Assembly (NCBI RefSeq): GCF_001613205.1 | Contig: NZ_BDBX01000004.1 | Location: 434,001-498,000, forward strand | Length of the DNA stretch: 64,000 nucleotides | Source of the DNA: Nocardia sienata NBRC 100364 | Lineage (GTDB): Bacteria; Actinomycetota; Actinomycetes; Mycobacteriales; Mycobacteriaceae | Direction: 5' to 3' | Shown here: positions 25,121 through 33,689 of the stretch, piece after piece | Position numbering within the stretch: the stretch's first letter is position 1 | Layout: the number at the start of each line of letters is the position of its first letter | Notes under the pieces: generated by a model | Seen by the model: the letters and a program-made list of their open reading frames with translations, nothing else | Told to the model about the DNA's origin: nothing | Database searches by the model: none | Program-made: the position numbers and the translations under genes

Positions 25121-26284
25121 ATGCCCGATTCCACTGTCCCGCGCACGCTCCGCATCGCCATGAACGGCGTCACCGGTCGTATGGGCTACCGCCAGCACCT
25201 GATGCGATCGATCCTGCCGATCCGCGACGGCGGTGGGCTGCTGCTCCCGGACGGCACCCGCGTCCTGGTGGAGCCGGTCCTGGTCGGCCGCAATGCCGCC
25301 AAGCTCGCCGAGCTCGCCGAACAGCACGGCATCGCCGAATGGAGCACCGACGCCGCCGCTGTCATCGCCGATCCGTCCATCGATATCTACTTCGACGCGC
25401 AGGTCACCTCCCGTCGCGCAGAGGCGCTCGCGGCGGCGATGAAGGCGGGCAAGCACGTCTTCACCGAAAAACCGACCGCCGAAACGCTGGCCGAGGCCGT
25501 CGAACTCGCCCGGGTCGCGGCGAACGCCGGCGTCACCGCGGGAGTCGTGCACGACAAGCTCTACCTGCCCGGCCTGGTGAAATTGCGCCGACTCGTCGAC
25601 GAAGGCTTCTTCGGCCGGATCCTTTCGCTGCGCGGCGAATTCGGGTACTGGGTCTTCGAGGGCGACGGCCAGCCCGCCCAGCGACCCAGCTGGAATTACC
25701 GGACCGAAGACGGTGGCGGCATCGTCGTGGACATGTTCTGCCACTGGAACTACGTGCTCGAGGGCCTGCTCGGCAAGGTCGAGGCGGTCACCGCGAAGGC
25801 GACAACCCACATCCCCACCCGATGGGACGAACAGGGGAAGCCGTATCCGGCCACCGCCGACGACGCGGCCTACGGAATTTTCGAGATGGACAACGGCGTG
25901 ATCGCGCAGATCAACTCCTCATGGGCGGTGCGTGTGTATCGCGATGAACTCGTCGAGTTCCAGATCGACGGCACCCACGGCTCCGCCGTCGCCGGCCTGC
26001 GCAAATGCGTCGCCCAGCATCGCTCGCACACGCCCAAGCCGGTCTGGAACCCGGATCTCCCGGTCACCGAGCCGTTCCGTGAGCAATGGTTGGAAGTGCC
26101 CGCCAACGCGGATCTGGACAACGGTTTCAAGTTGCAGTGGGAAGAGTTCCTCATCGACGTGGTGAACCGACGGCCGCACCGCTACGGACTACTCTCCGCC
26201 GCACGCGGTGTTCAGCTGGCCGAACTGGGACTGCGCAGTTCCGCCGAAGGCCGCCGGATCGAGATCCCGGAGGTCACGCTGTGA
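25121..26284 (+). CDS. Gfo/Idh/MocA family oxidoreductase
   Basis: 387 residues. The N-terminal Rossmann region reads LRIAMNGVTGRMGYRQHLMR, with the glycine loop GVTGRMG, and GKHVFTEKPTAE contains the family's EKP motif, whose Lys is catalytic. HDKLYLPGLVKLR and the C-terminal beta-sheet domain complete the fold. It should oxidise or reduce a hydroxyl of a sugar, polyol or inositol with NAD(P). It is the first gene of a three-gene operon with a DUF993 protein and a sugar isomerase, both of which occur with inositol-like or sugar-acid catabolism. AGAGG lies about ten bases before the ATG at 25121. Confidence 0.9.
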   Translation: MPDSTVPRTLRIAMNGVTGRMGYRQHLMRSILPIRDGGGLLLPDGTRVLVEPVLVGRNAAKLAELAEQHGIAEWSTDAAAVIADPSIDIYFDAQVTSRRAEALAAAMKAGKHVFTEKPTAETLAEAVELARVAANAGVTAGVVHDKLYLPGLVKLRRLVDEGFFGRILSLRGEFGYWVFEGDGQPAQRPSWNYRTEDGGGIVVDMFCHWNYVLEGLLGKVEAVTAKATTHIPTRWDEQGKPYPATADDAAYGIFEMDNGVIAQINSSWAVRVYRDELVEFQIDGTHGSAVAGLRKCVAQHRSHTPKPVWNPDLPVTEPFREQWLEVPANADLDNGFKLQWEEFLIDVVNRRPHRYGLLSAARGVQLAELGLRSSAEGRRIEIPEVTL

Positions 26285-27471
26285 CCGCGACATCCACGGG
26301 TGTATCGGTCGCGCTGCCCACGGACGGCCGGCTCGAACCGTATGTTCTCGGCGAGCCGGGTGCCTGGACGCGGCCGACACGGCCGATCACTTCACGTGTG
26401 GCTTTCGCTGCCGCGCATGTGATTCCACGCGTCACCGGCGACAACACACCGGGCGCGCCCGCAGCTGTCGACTGGGACGCGACGCTGGCCTACCGGCGCG
26501 AATTATGGTCCTACGGGCTCGGCGTCGCCGATGCCATGGACACCGCACAGCGCGGAATGGGCCTCGACTGGCAAGCGAGCGCGGAACTGATCCGGCGATC
26601 CGGCGCCGAGGCGGCCGCGGTCGGTGGCAGGCTCGCCTGCGGAGCCGGGACCGATCAACTCGACCTCGCCGGGCTCCCCTCCGGATCGGCCGGACTCGCC
26701 AGGATCGTCGATGCCTATCGCGAGCAGATCGACGTGGTGGCCGCCGCCGGAGCACAGGTGATCCTGATGGCCTCGCGCGCACTCGCGCAGGTCGCCCGTT
26801 CGGCCGCCGACTACACCGACGTCTACGAGAAGTTGCTGGCCGGTGTGGATCGGCCGGTGATTCTGCACTGGCTCGGCACCATGTTCGATCCCGCGCTGCA
26901 CGGATACTGGGGCAGCGCCGATATCGATACCGCCACCCAGACCTTCCGCACGCTTATCGAGAACAACCGATCGAAGATCGACGGAGTCAAGGTTTCGCTG
27001 CTCGACGCGGCCCACGAGGTCGCACTGCGCCGCGCGCTGCCCGACGGGGTACGGCTGTACACCGGCGACGATTTCAACTATCCCGAGCTGATCATCGGTG
27101 ACGCACAGGGGTATTCGGATGCACTGCTGGGTATCTTCGCGGCGATCTACCCGGCCGCGTCCACCGCGCTACAGGAACTCGACAACGGCAATGTGACGCG
27201 CGCGTCGGAGATCCTCGAGGCCACCCGGAACCTCGGCCGGCATATCTTCGCCGCACCGACCTATTACTACAAGACCGGTATCGCATTCCTGTCGTGGCTC
27301 AACGATAAGCAACCGGGATTCTCCATGGTGGCGGGGCTCTCCACGGGCCGATCCGTACCTCATCTGGCGCAATTGTTCCGGCTCGCGGACAAGGCCGGAC
27401 TGCTGTCGGACCCGGAACTGGCCGCGCACCGCATGCGCGTATACCTCGAACTGAACGGATCGGTCTCATGA
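26281..27471 (+). CDS. DUF993 family protein (TIM-barrel aldolase-like)
   Basis: 396 residues from the GTG at 26281, which overlaps the previous stop (GTGA). The sequence matches DUF993, a family related to dihydrodipicolinate synthase/N-acetylneuraminate lyase barrels: VDWDATLAYRRELWSYGLGV, AGAQVILMASRALA, HWLGTMFDPALHGYWGS and KIDGVKVSLLDAAHE are recognisable. The Lys in GVKVS stands where Schiff-base aldolases carry their catalytic lysine. A carbon-carbon cleavage role is likely by family, not proven. It sits between the oxidoreductase and the isomerase with 4-nt overlaps on both sides, so the three probably form one pathway. Confidence 0.85.
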   Translation: MTATSTGVSVALPTDGRLEPYVLGEPGAWTRPTRPITSRVAFAAAHVIPRVTGDNTPGAPAAVDWDATLAYRRELWSYGLGVADAMDTAQRGMGLDWQASAELIRRSGAEAAAVGGRLACGAGTDQLDLAGLPSGSAGLARIVDAYREQIDVVAAAGAQVILMASRALAQVARSAADYTDVYEKLLAGVDRPVILHWLGTMFDPALHGYWGSADIDTATQTFRTLIENNRSKIDGVKVSLLDAAHEVALRRALPDGVRLYTGDDFNYPELIIGDAQGYSDALLGIFAAIYPAASTALQELDNGNVTRASEILEATRNLGRHIFAAPTYYYKTGIAFLSWLNDKQPGFSMVAGLSTGRSVPHLAQLFRLADKAGLLSDPELAAHRMRVYLELNGSVS

Positions 27472-28340
27472 CATCGGTTGCGGCACAGCATATGCCATTC
27501 GACATCGCCGATCCGTACCGGTCGTTGTCACTGAATACGGCGACGACGAAGCGGTGGACTCTCGCCGAGGCGGTGGACGGCGCTGCCCGTGCGGGGCTCG
27601 GCGCGGTCGGGCTGTGGCGCGATCGGGTCGAGGAAATCGGTGTCGCCACCGCGGCGAAGATCGTCGCCGATGCGGGGTTGCGTGTCTCCAGTCTGTGCCG
27701 CGGCGGCTTCCTGACCGAGCCGGGCGACGGACAGGCGGCACTCGACGACAACCGCCGTGCCATCGATGACGCGGCGGCACTGGCCACGCGGGAACTGGTA
27801 ATGGTAGTAGGCGGTATACCGGACCGGGACCTCGTCGCCGCACGGGAGCGGGTGAGCGAGCGGCTCGCCCTACTGGTCCCGTATGCGGCCGAGCGCGGTG
27901 TCCGCCTTGCCCTGGAGCCGTTGCACCCGATGTTCTGTGCCGATCGCGCGGTGATCTCCACACTGGCGCAGGCATTGTCGATTGCGCAGCCGTATCCGGC
28001 GGAGACGGTGGGTGTCGTGGTCGACACCTTCCATATCTGGTGGGATCCGACCGCGGAAGAGCAGATCGCACAGGCCGGCGCGTCCGGACGGATCAGCTCG
28101 TATCAGGTGTGTGACTGGCTGAACCCGATGACCTCCGATCCGCTGCTCTCGCGCGGCATGATGGGCGACGGCGTCATCGATTTCGCGACTATCGGCCGGT
28201 GGGTTCGCACCGCCGGTTACCGCGGCGATGTCGAGGTCGAGATCTTCAATTCTGCAATTTGGGCCGGCGACGGCCACGAAGTGATCGAAACGATGAAGCA
28301 GCGCTACCGAGATCTGGTCCTCCCGTCCCTTGCGGACTGA
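27468..28340 (+). CDS. Sugar phosphate isomerase/epimerase (xylose-isomerase-like TIM barrel)
   Basis: 290 residues in the AP-endonuclease-2 superfamily. Metal-site residues appear as the Glu in RLALEPLHPMF, the Asp-Thr-Phe-His of VGVVVDTFHIWWDP, and the Glu in VEVEIFNSAIWA; this is the usual E-D/H-E set. These enzymes isomerise or epimerise keto-sugars or act on inosose-type compounds. The ATG overlaps the DUF993 stop by 4 nt. With the Gfo/Idh oxidoreductase, the aldolase-like protein and the importer with glycerate kinase, it suggests catabolism of a cyclic polyol or sugar acid. Confidence 0.85.
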   Translation: MTSVAAQHMPFDIADPYRSLSLNTATTKRWTLAEAVDGAARAGLGAVGLWRDRVEEIGVATAAKIVADAGLRVSSLCRGGFLTEPGDGQAALDDNRRAIDDAAALATRELVMVVGGIPDRDLVAARERVSERLALLVPYAAERGVRLALEPLHPMFCADRAVISTLAQALSIAQPYPAETVGVVVDTFHIWWDPTAEEQIAQAGASGRISSYQVCDWLNPMTSDPLLSRGMMGDGVIDFATIGRWVRTAGYRGDVEVEIFNSAIWAGDGHEVIETMKQRYRDLVLPSLAD

Positions 28341-28457
28341 ACCGGCCGCGGCAGCACCGCCGACTCACGAACATCGCCGATCGGTGTCGGCACAATCGGT
28401 TTCCTGTCTAGACTTGGTCAGCTCGAATGTGAGTTCGGCGAGCCGCGGGGAGGCAGG

Positions 28458-30086
28458 TTGCAAGATGATGACCGACTGGTCGTGACAGCTGTTTTCGGTG
28501 GTCGTATGTCGAAGATCCCCGCCTTCCTCCCGCCCGACTATCGCGAAGCGAAGGCATTCGCGCACCGCTATCGAAAGCGACAGTTCTTCTGCGGCGTCTA
28601 TCTCGGCGGCTGTGGATGGCCCCTGTCCCTCAGACTGTGCACTACAAAGAAATCGCACTGGGCACATCACAGTGGTGCACCGGAGTGCGTGCGAAGCGGA
28701 CGCGACGATTCCGCCGATCACCTGTACATCCATATGGGCCTGGTCAGATTGCTGGGGAAAGCCTATGGCAGCCGGGATGTCGAGGAGCAGATCGAGATGG
28801 ACGGCGAAAGATGCCTGTACACCGAAATCACCCGAGAAACATCGATCGTCCGTGTTCAGTACTCGAATCTGTCGAGGCAACGGTGGGAAGAAGAGGATCG
28901 CGCGCTCCGGCGCCGGTTCACACATGTCCATTGGGTCGTCGGACCGAGCGCCTCCAGTACGGCGGAGCTGATCGAATTACGCAAAGGCTGGGTGCTTCGC
29001 GCGAACTGCCGCACACGAGGAGGCACTCGACAGGTACTCGTCCGTGTCGATGGCGGTGCGGGCCGGTTCGACTGGATTCCATTGGAAGAGTGTGTGATCG
29101 ATGAGAACGGCCGGGTCACCGGACGTAAGCTACGCGAGCAACGCGAGTTACACCGGGAAAAACACGAAGCCCGGCTGCGCGATCAACTCCACCCCGCACT
29201 TCGATCTCAGCAGCGGTCGCCGGCCCCGACCGCTGCTCCGGCTCTGGATCAGCCCGCCGACGCGAGGGTCGCAGAGTTGGTCCACCCCATCCTCGAACGT
29301 ATGGAAGCCGCCATCGAGAGGGATGACCTCGGCAATCTCGAATCCCATCTGACCATCCGGAAGCGCGAACTGAACTGGCTCCGCCATAGCGGACTGGCCG
29401 AGGACCGCCTACGGTTTCAGCGGATAACAACATGGCACTTGGAACGCCGCAATGTCACGACCATGCGTCTGTCCGGTGCGGCCGGGTCCGATGGCGGGCG
29501 GCGCCACCCGGAACAATCCGGACAAACCGCAACCCGGACAGTTCGCGATGGCTGGTTACCGTCTCGGCAGGTACCCGAGACGCGCCGAAATCGATCCGGC
29601 AAGCTTGTGCGGACAGCGCCGACGGGAGCCGACGGCAAGAGACGGGGCAAGAAGAGCGAACAGCGCGCCCGGCCGGCCACGAAACCAGCCGTCCCCGAAC
29701 CGAAGTCCCCGGATTCACCCCTACCGACAGGTTTGGCCGCGAAAGTGGAGCCGCTGCTACGCGAGGCCGCGCGCAATGGCCGGACAGTGTCATGGGCTCG
29801 ACTACCTCACCCAGCAGGCCAGAAATGGCAGGACATGGTTCACGCTCTCGCCCGAGTGGAGCAGCGCAATCCGGTCGGTACCCCGCTACTCACCTCGCTG
29901 ATTGTCGATGACAGCAACAAAGTGCACAGAATCTTCCGCGATGTCCTCGTGCACCTGGGCTACGGTCACATAGCGACCGACTTCGGACTCGATATCGCAG
30001 GAAAGTCCGAGCGTGAGCGAGTACACGCCTTCCACGCTCAGCCTCCCCGGCCGGTCCCCGACAGCGCGCTGCCCAAGAAGAAATGA
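28458..30086 (+). CDS. Large CoiA-like protein of unknown function
   Basis: 542 residues if TTG at 28458 is the start (GGGAGG four bases upstream); GTG 28482 and ATG 28506 are alternatives. The N-terminal ~160 residues show a Cys/His array (FFCGVYLGGCGWPLSLRLC, then HWAHHSG and DSADHLYIHMGLVRLLGKAY) like the zinc ribbon and nuclease-like core of CoiA competence proteins; large actinobacterial relatives share the FxCGxLLGGCG pattern. A charged linker follows, then a C-terminal module (residues ~435-510: GRTVSWARLPHP...GTPLLTSLIVDD...LGYG) of a type I associate with restriction-like proteins. It stands alone, is less GC-rich than its neighbours, and ends in a strong hairpin, which suggests horizontal transfer. 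Confidence 0.6.
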   Translation: MQDDDRLVVTAVFGGRMSKIPAFLPPDYREAKAFAHRYRKRQFFCGVYLGGCGWPLSLRLCTTKKSHWAHHSGAPECVRSGRDDSADHLYIHMGLVRLLGKAYGSRDVEEQIEMDGERCLYTEITRETSIVRVQYSNLSRQRWEEEDRALRRRFTHVHWVVGPSASSTAELIELRKGWVLRANCRTRGGTRQVLVRVDGGAGRFDWIPLEECVIDENGRVTGRKLREQRELHREKHEARLRDQLHPALRSQQRSPAPTAAPALDQPADARVAELVHPILERMEAAIERDDLGNLESHLTIRKRELNWLRHSGLAEDRLRFQRITTWHLERRNVTTMRLSGAAGSDGGRRHPEQSGQTATRTVRDGWLPSRQVPETRRNRSGKLVRTAPTGADGKRRGKKSEQRARPATKPAVPEPKSPDSPLPTGLAAKVEPLLREAARNGRTVSWARLPHPAGQKWQDMVHALARVEQRNPVGTPLLTSLIVDDSNKVHRIFRDVLVHLGYGHIATDFGLDIAGKSERERVHAFHAQPPRPVPDSALPKKK

Positions 30087-30089
30087 ATC

Positions 30090-30112
30090 AGCTCTCGGAG
30101 TCGCCGAGAGCT
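30090..30112 (+). terminator. Hairpin terminator after the CoiA-like gene
   Basis: AGCTCTCGG and CCGAGAGCT form a perfect 9-bp stem with loop AGTCG, starting four bases after the stop codon. No U-tract follows. Confidence 0.6.
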
Positions 30113-30290
30113 ACAGGCGCGCCGACCCGCACGACAACACCCTCCGATAGGCACTGGGGTCCGGCGCCCTCCCGGACGATCGAAGGGCATCCCGACGCCT
30201 CTACGATTGCTGTGACCATGCCGGACTCCACAGGGCTCCGTGTCCGCCGGTACACGTGCGCGGTATCGGATGCCGAGGCAGAATCGAGGA

Positions 30291-30584
30291 ATGACCAAGG
30301 CAGTCGTGAACGGCGTCACCATCGCGTCCAGCGACGACACCGTCATCGTCGAAGGTAATCATTACTTTCCGCCGGGTTCGTTACGGACCGAGTTCTTCGA
30401 GCCCACCGACACGCATACGTTCTGTCCGTGGAAGGGCCGGGCCAGCTACTACACCGTAGACATCGGCAACGCCGAGCCGCTGACCGACGCGGCCTGGTAC
30501 TACCCGGAACCGAAGACCAAAGCAGCAGAGATCCAGAATTACGTCGCCTTCTACAAGAATCAGGTCGAGATTCTCGACGACTGA
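30291..30584 (+). CDS. DUF427 domain protein
   Basis: 97 residues. The complete DUF427 core is present: TVIVEGNHYFPPGSLRTEFF, then TFCPWKGRASYYTVDIGN, AAWYYPEPK and VAFYKNQVEI. The CPWKG motif and the conserved Trp-Tyr-Tyr are family marks. The beta-rich fold is small and cytosolic; no reaction is established. The ATG at 30291 is taken because it gives the usual length of about 95 residues; the longer frame from 30240 adds a basic non-conserved stretch. The ~200 bp before it hold the terminator hairpin of the upstream gene and otherwise nothing I recognise. Confidence 0.85.
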   Translation: MTKAVVNGVTIASSDDTVIVEGNHYFPPGSLRTEFFEPTDTHTFCPWKGRASYYTVDIGNAEPLTDAAWYYPEPKTKAAEIQNYVAFYKNQVEILDD

Positions 30585-30742
30585 CCCCTGAACCGGTCCG
30601 CGTAGTCGGTAAGCCGGGTCGGACGGGCGCATGCTCGGCGCATTCATCGGTGGATGCTCCGAGCCGAGGGCGGTCGGCTGCCGATCCAGTCCTGGGCCGG
30701 CTGTTCGATCGCGAGGCGCTACGCGAGCGAACCGGACGTCGT

Positions 30743-31780
30743 TCAGCCGAGGAGTACTGCGCGCGCGGATTCGGCGAGCCGGGCAGGGCGCTCCGACAGT
30801 TCCGTCACGTCGATATCCTGTTCACCCATCACTCCGGCGCGGAATCGCGCCGCCACGCCCTCGGCGATGGCCGCCAAGCGCCACAGCGCGAACGCCTGGT
30901 AGTAGGACAGGTCGTCGAGGGCCCGGCCGGTGGTGTCTGCGTAGCGGGAGAGCACCGTGTCGATATCGAGGTAACCGTCGGCGGGGTCGGGAGCCCAGCC
31001 GAAGGGTTCGGCCGATGTCCAGGCGGCGGCGAGCCAGCCGAGATCGGCCATGCCATCGCCGACGGTCCACAGCTCCCAGTCCAGGACGGCCCGGACGGTT
31101 CCGTCGGTCCCGATCAGCAGGTTGCCCGGGCGGAAGTCGCCGTGGGCGATCCCGGTCCAACGCTCGCCCGGCATCCGCCGGGCGAGGAGGTCATGGACCT
31201 CCCAGAGGGGTCCGGGTCCGACGCCGCCGGCGGTGAGCTGACGGTGCCAGCGACGCAGTTGGCGTTCCAGATAGCTACCGCGCCTGCGCAACTCGGCCAG
31301 CGGCCCGGTGGTGGTGTCGACGGCGTGAACGGCCGCGAGTGTATCGACGATATCGCGGGAGGCGGCCGCGCGGCTCTCCCGAGGGATCGCGGCGGCGGTT
31401 TCGGCGTCGTCGGCAACGATACCGTCCACGTTCTCCATGACGTAGAAATCGGCTCCGGTCACGGCGGGGTCGGTGCAGCAGCCCAGGACCGGGGGCACGG
31501 GGACCGGACTGCCGGCGAGCAGGTCGAGGATCCTGAACTCACGGACGACATCGTGTGCGGAGGCCAGGACATGTCCGGTGGGCGGTCGGCGCAGCACCCA
31601 GCGGGCGCCGGACTCGTCGTGGACGCGGTAGGTGAGATTGGACCGGCCGCCGGTGATCAGATCGAACCGCAACGGTGGCACGGCTGCGGGAATGTGTGCG
31701 GCGAACCAGGCGGTGACCCGCTCGATATCGATACCGGCCACGCTCCGGGCTGCCGACAGGTCACTTTCGTCGTGGGTCAT
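30743..31780 (-). CDS. Aminoglycoside-phosphotransferase-like kinase (ACAD10/FadE36 type)
   Basis: 345 residues from the ATG at 31780. LITGGRSNLTYRVHD is the glycine-rich ATP loop, WVLRRPPTGHVLASAHDVVR carries the ATP-contacting Arg and marks the subgroup associated with acyl-CoA dehydrogenases, IAHGDFRPGNLL is the catalytic (Brenner) loop, and VLDWELWTVGDGMADL holds the metal-binding Asp. Such proteins phosphorylate small hydroxylated molecules; the mammalian ACAD10 group acts on 4-hydroxyacyl-CoAs. No acyl-CoA dehydrogenase is adjacent here. The start is supported by GAGGAG about eleven bases upstream; a longer frame to 31897 is less likely. Confidence 0.82.
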   Translation of the reverse strand: MTHDESDLSAARSVAGIDIERVTAWFAAHIPAAVPPLRFDLITGGRSNLTYRVHDESGARWVLRRPPTGHVLASAHDVVREFRILDLLAGSPVPVPPVLGCCTDPAVTGADFYVMENVDGIVADDAETAAAIPRESRAAASRDIVDTLAAVHAVDTTTGPLAELRRRGSYLERQLRRWHRQLTAGGVGPGPLWEVHDLLARRMPGERWTGIAHGDFRPGNLLIGTDGTVRAVLDWELWTVGDGMADLGWLAAAWTSAEPFGWAPDPADGYLDIDTVLSRYADTTGRALDDLSYYQAFALWRLAAIAEGVAARFRAGVMGEQDIDVTELSERPARLAESARAVLLG

Positions 31781-32419
31781 CGATGCGCCATCTCCTCGGG
31801 TTCTGCCACCGGCGGCCGTACCTTCGGGCCGCCGGTGCCCCCAGTCTGCTTCATATGAGACGTTCGGCGCCAGTGATTCATATTCGAAGTCGGGCACCGT
31901 CGTATTCGGCGACTTGCCCGCCGGGCACCGAGTCGCAGATCGCGGGTCCGGCGCGGCCGGAATGCGGCCCGCTGGTCGCTACACCATGCTCCCACCAGGA
32001 AGAACTGACCGGACCTGGAAATTCACGTGCCGAAAGTCCCGAGGTCGGGAGACCGGTGACCCGCACGCGCCGGCCGTTGCGCACTTCCGACCACCGACCA
32101 CCATCCGCGATTCTCGACATAGGTAGACCGGCCGACTGTCGGTAACGGTCGCGAGAACGCAACCGTCCGCGACCTCACCATCCACGACGAACAGCGGAGC
32201 AGTCCAGACGAGGTCAGGAGTTCGGATGCCACAGCGGCGAGAGTTCCGGCAAAAGTTCCTCCAGCGTTCCGGGCCGGGTGGTGTCTGCTGTCCAGCGGGG
32301 TCCCGAGCGTGCCCGCCGATCGGCTCGCCGGCGCACATCCGAACCGATGCCCGGCGTTCTCGCTGTCCCAGGACCCGGAAACCGCCCCGCGGCGCTGCGA
32401 TCTCCTTCCGGCGGAAGCT
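31781..32419. other. Long intergenic gap, possibly decayed coding DNA
   Basis: 639 bp between the divergent phosphotransferase and alpha/beta hydrolase genes. Short minus-strand frames (for example PGTLEELLPELSPLWHPNS ending near 32216, and WTAPLFVVDGEVADG in a different frame below it) read like pieces of one protein broken by a frameshift, but I recognise no family. No RNA gene or repeat was seen. Confidence 0.3.
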
Positions 32420-33301
32420 GTGAACGGGAAACCGTCACCACAGCGCCGCTTCCCTGGGCTGCGGTGGCGGTCGATCGTGGTCGAGGGTCGTCCTGCGCGC
32501 TACGGCGTCGGCGGGCTCGGTCCTTGCGTGCTCTTCCTGCACGGCTGGGGAATCGGCGGACGGCCCTATGCACGCCCACTCGAACAACTCGTCCGCAGAG
32601 GGATACGCGTATACACCCCGGCGCTGCCCGGTTTCGGCGGAACCGCCGGTTTACCGGTCGAGCACCGAACCCTGGCCGGATACGCCCGGTGGATCGGCCA
32701 CTTCGCCGACGCGGTCGGTCTGCCCCTGCCGGTAACCGTGGTCGGGCACTCCTTCGGTGGCGGCGTCGCGATCAAAGCCGCCCATGACCTTCCCGAACTC
32801 GCCGAACGGCTGGTCCTGGTGAACTCGATCGGCGGTTCGGCATGGACCGACGGTCGCGGAGCGGTGCGCGCGCTGCGTGAACGTCCGCTGTGGGACTGGG
32901 GCCTGCACCTGCAGGCCGACCTACTCCCCCGCCGCCAGGTGACCCGGGTCCTACCGGTGATCTTGCGTGAGGCGGTGCCGAACATGCTGCGGCACCCGGC
33001 CGGGGTGTGGGAAGCCGCTCACCTCGCCCGAGCCGCCGACCTGGCCCGAGAACTCACGGCTCTCGCCGAACGCCGACTGCCCATATTCGTGGTGTGGAGC
33101 ACCCGGGACACGGTCATACCCGAATCCACATCGATGTCGCTGCGCACCGCCCTCGGTGACCCGCACGCCATCACCGTGCCCGGCGGACACACCTGGCTGA
33201 TGTACGACCCTCACGCCTTCGGCGAACTGATCACGAATGTGATCCGCGAACCGGTTATCGGCCCCGACTCGGACATCGACCGGCCTACGGCCGCCAACTG
33301 A
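32420..33301 (+). CDS. Alpha/beta hydrolase
   Basis: 293 residues from the GTG at 32420. LFLHGWGIGGRPYARPLEQL gives the oxyanion-hole loop (HGWG), VVGHSFGGGVAIKAA the nucleophile elbow with Ser111, VVWSTRDTVIPES the acidic residue and VPGGHTWLMYDP the catalytic His. It is a typical soluble serine hydrolase; substrate unknown. The start is uncertain: an in-frame extension to 32309 exists, but its composition is poor and only a weak purine-rich site precedes either start. It stands alone, divergent from the phosphotransferase. Confidence 0.78.
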   Translation: MNGKPSPQRRFPGLRWRSIVVEGRPARYGVGGLGPCVLFLHGWGIGGRPYARPLEQLVRRGIRVYTPALPGFGGTAGLPVEHRTLAGYARWIGHFADAVGLPLPVTVVGHSFGGGVAIKAAHDLPELAERLVLVNSIGGSAWTDGRGAVRALRERPLWDWGLHLQADLLPRRQVTRVLPVILREAVPNMLRHPAGVWEAAHLARAADLARELTALAERRLPIFVVWSTRDTVIPESTSMSLRTALGDPHAITVPGGHTWLMYDPHAFGELITNVIREPVIGPDSDIDRPTAAN

Positions 33302-33689
33302 CGAGCACGCCGAGCCGGCGACGCGGGTTTTCCGGTCCGGAGAGCTTTTGCCCAGCGGCACATCGCCGGCCCCGCCGGCTCGAGCCCATCGCCGCCGAGG
33401 CCGCAGCCGAACTACGGGCCGCCGCCGGCGGCCGAGGTGCCCGACAAGCCGCCAGGGAGCGTCATCAGCGGCCAGGCAAATCCTTACCGCAACGGTGATC
33501 GATGTGGGTTCGGGTAGCCACCGCGGATCCCGTGTGACCTGTGGCTTCGCCAGACACACGCTTCGGTAGGCCCGTTCTTCCGCGGAACCGAAAAAACTCG
33601 AAAGATACCTGTGCGCCGCGCGGGGAAATCCAGGTTGTTTCGGTAGCGTGCTCACCCGACCAGTATCCGAGACCAGCGAGGAGTACCGG
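33302..33689. other. Intergenic gap before the mycolyltransferase
   Basis: 388 bp with no supported gene. One plus-strand frame around 33380-33500 reads PIAAEAAAELRAAAGGRGAR, similar in style to a protein tail, and may be a remnant. The last ~60 bp are AT-richer and probably contain the promoter of the downstream secreted protein. Confidence 0.3.
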
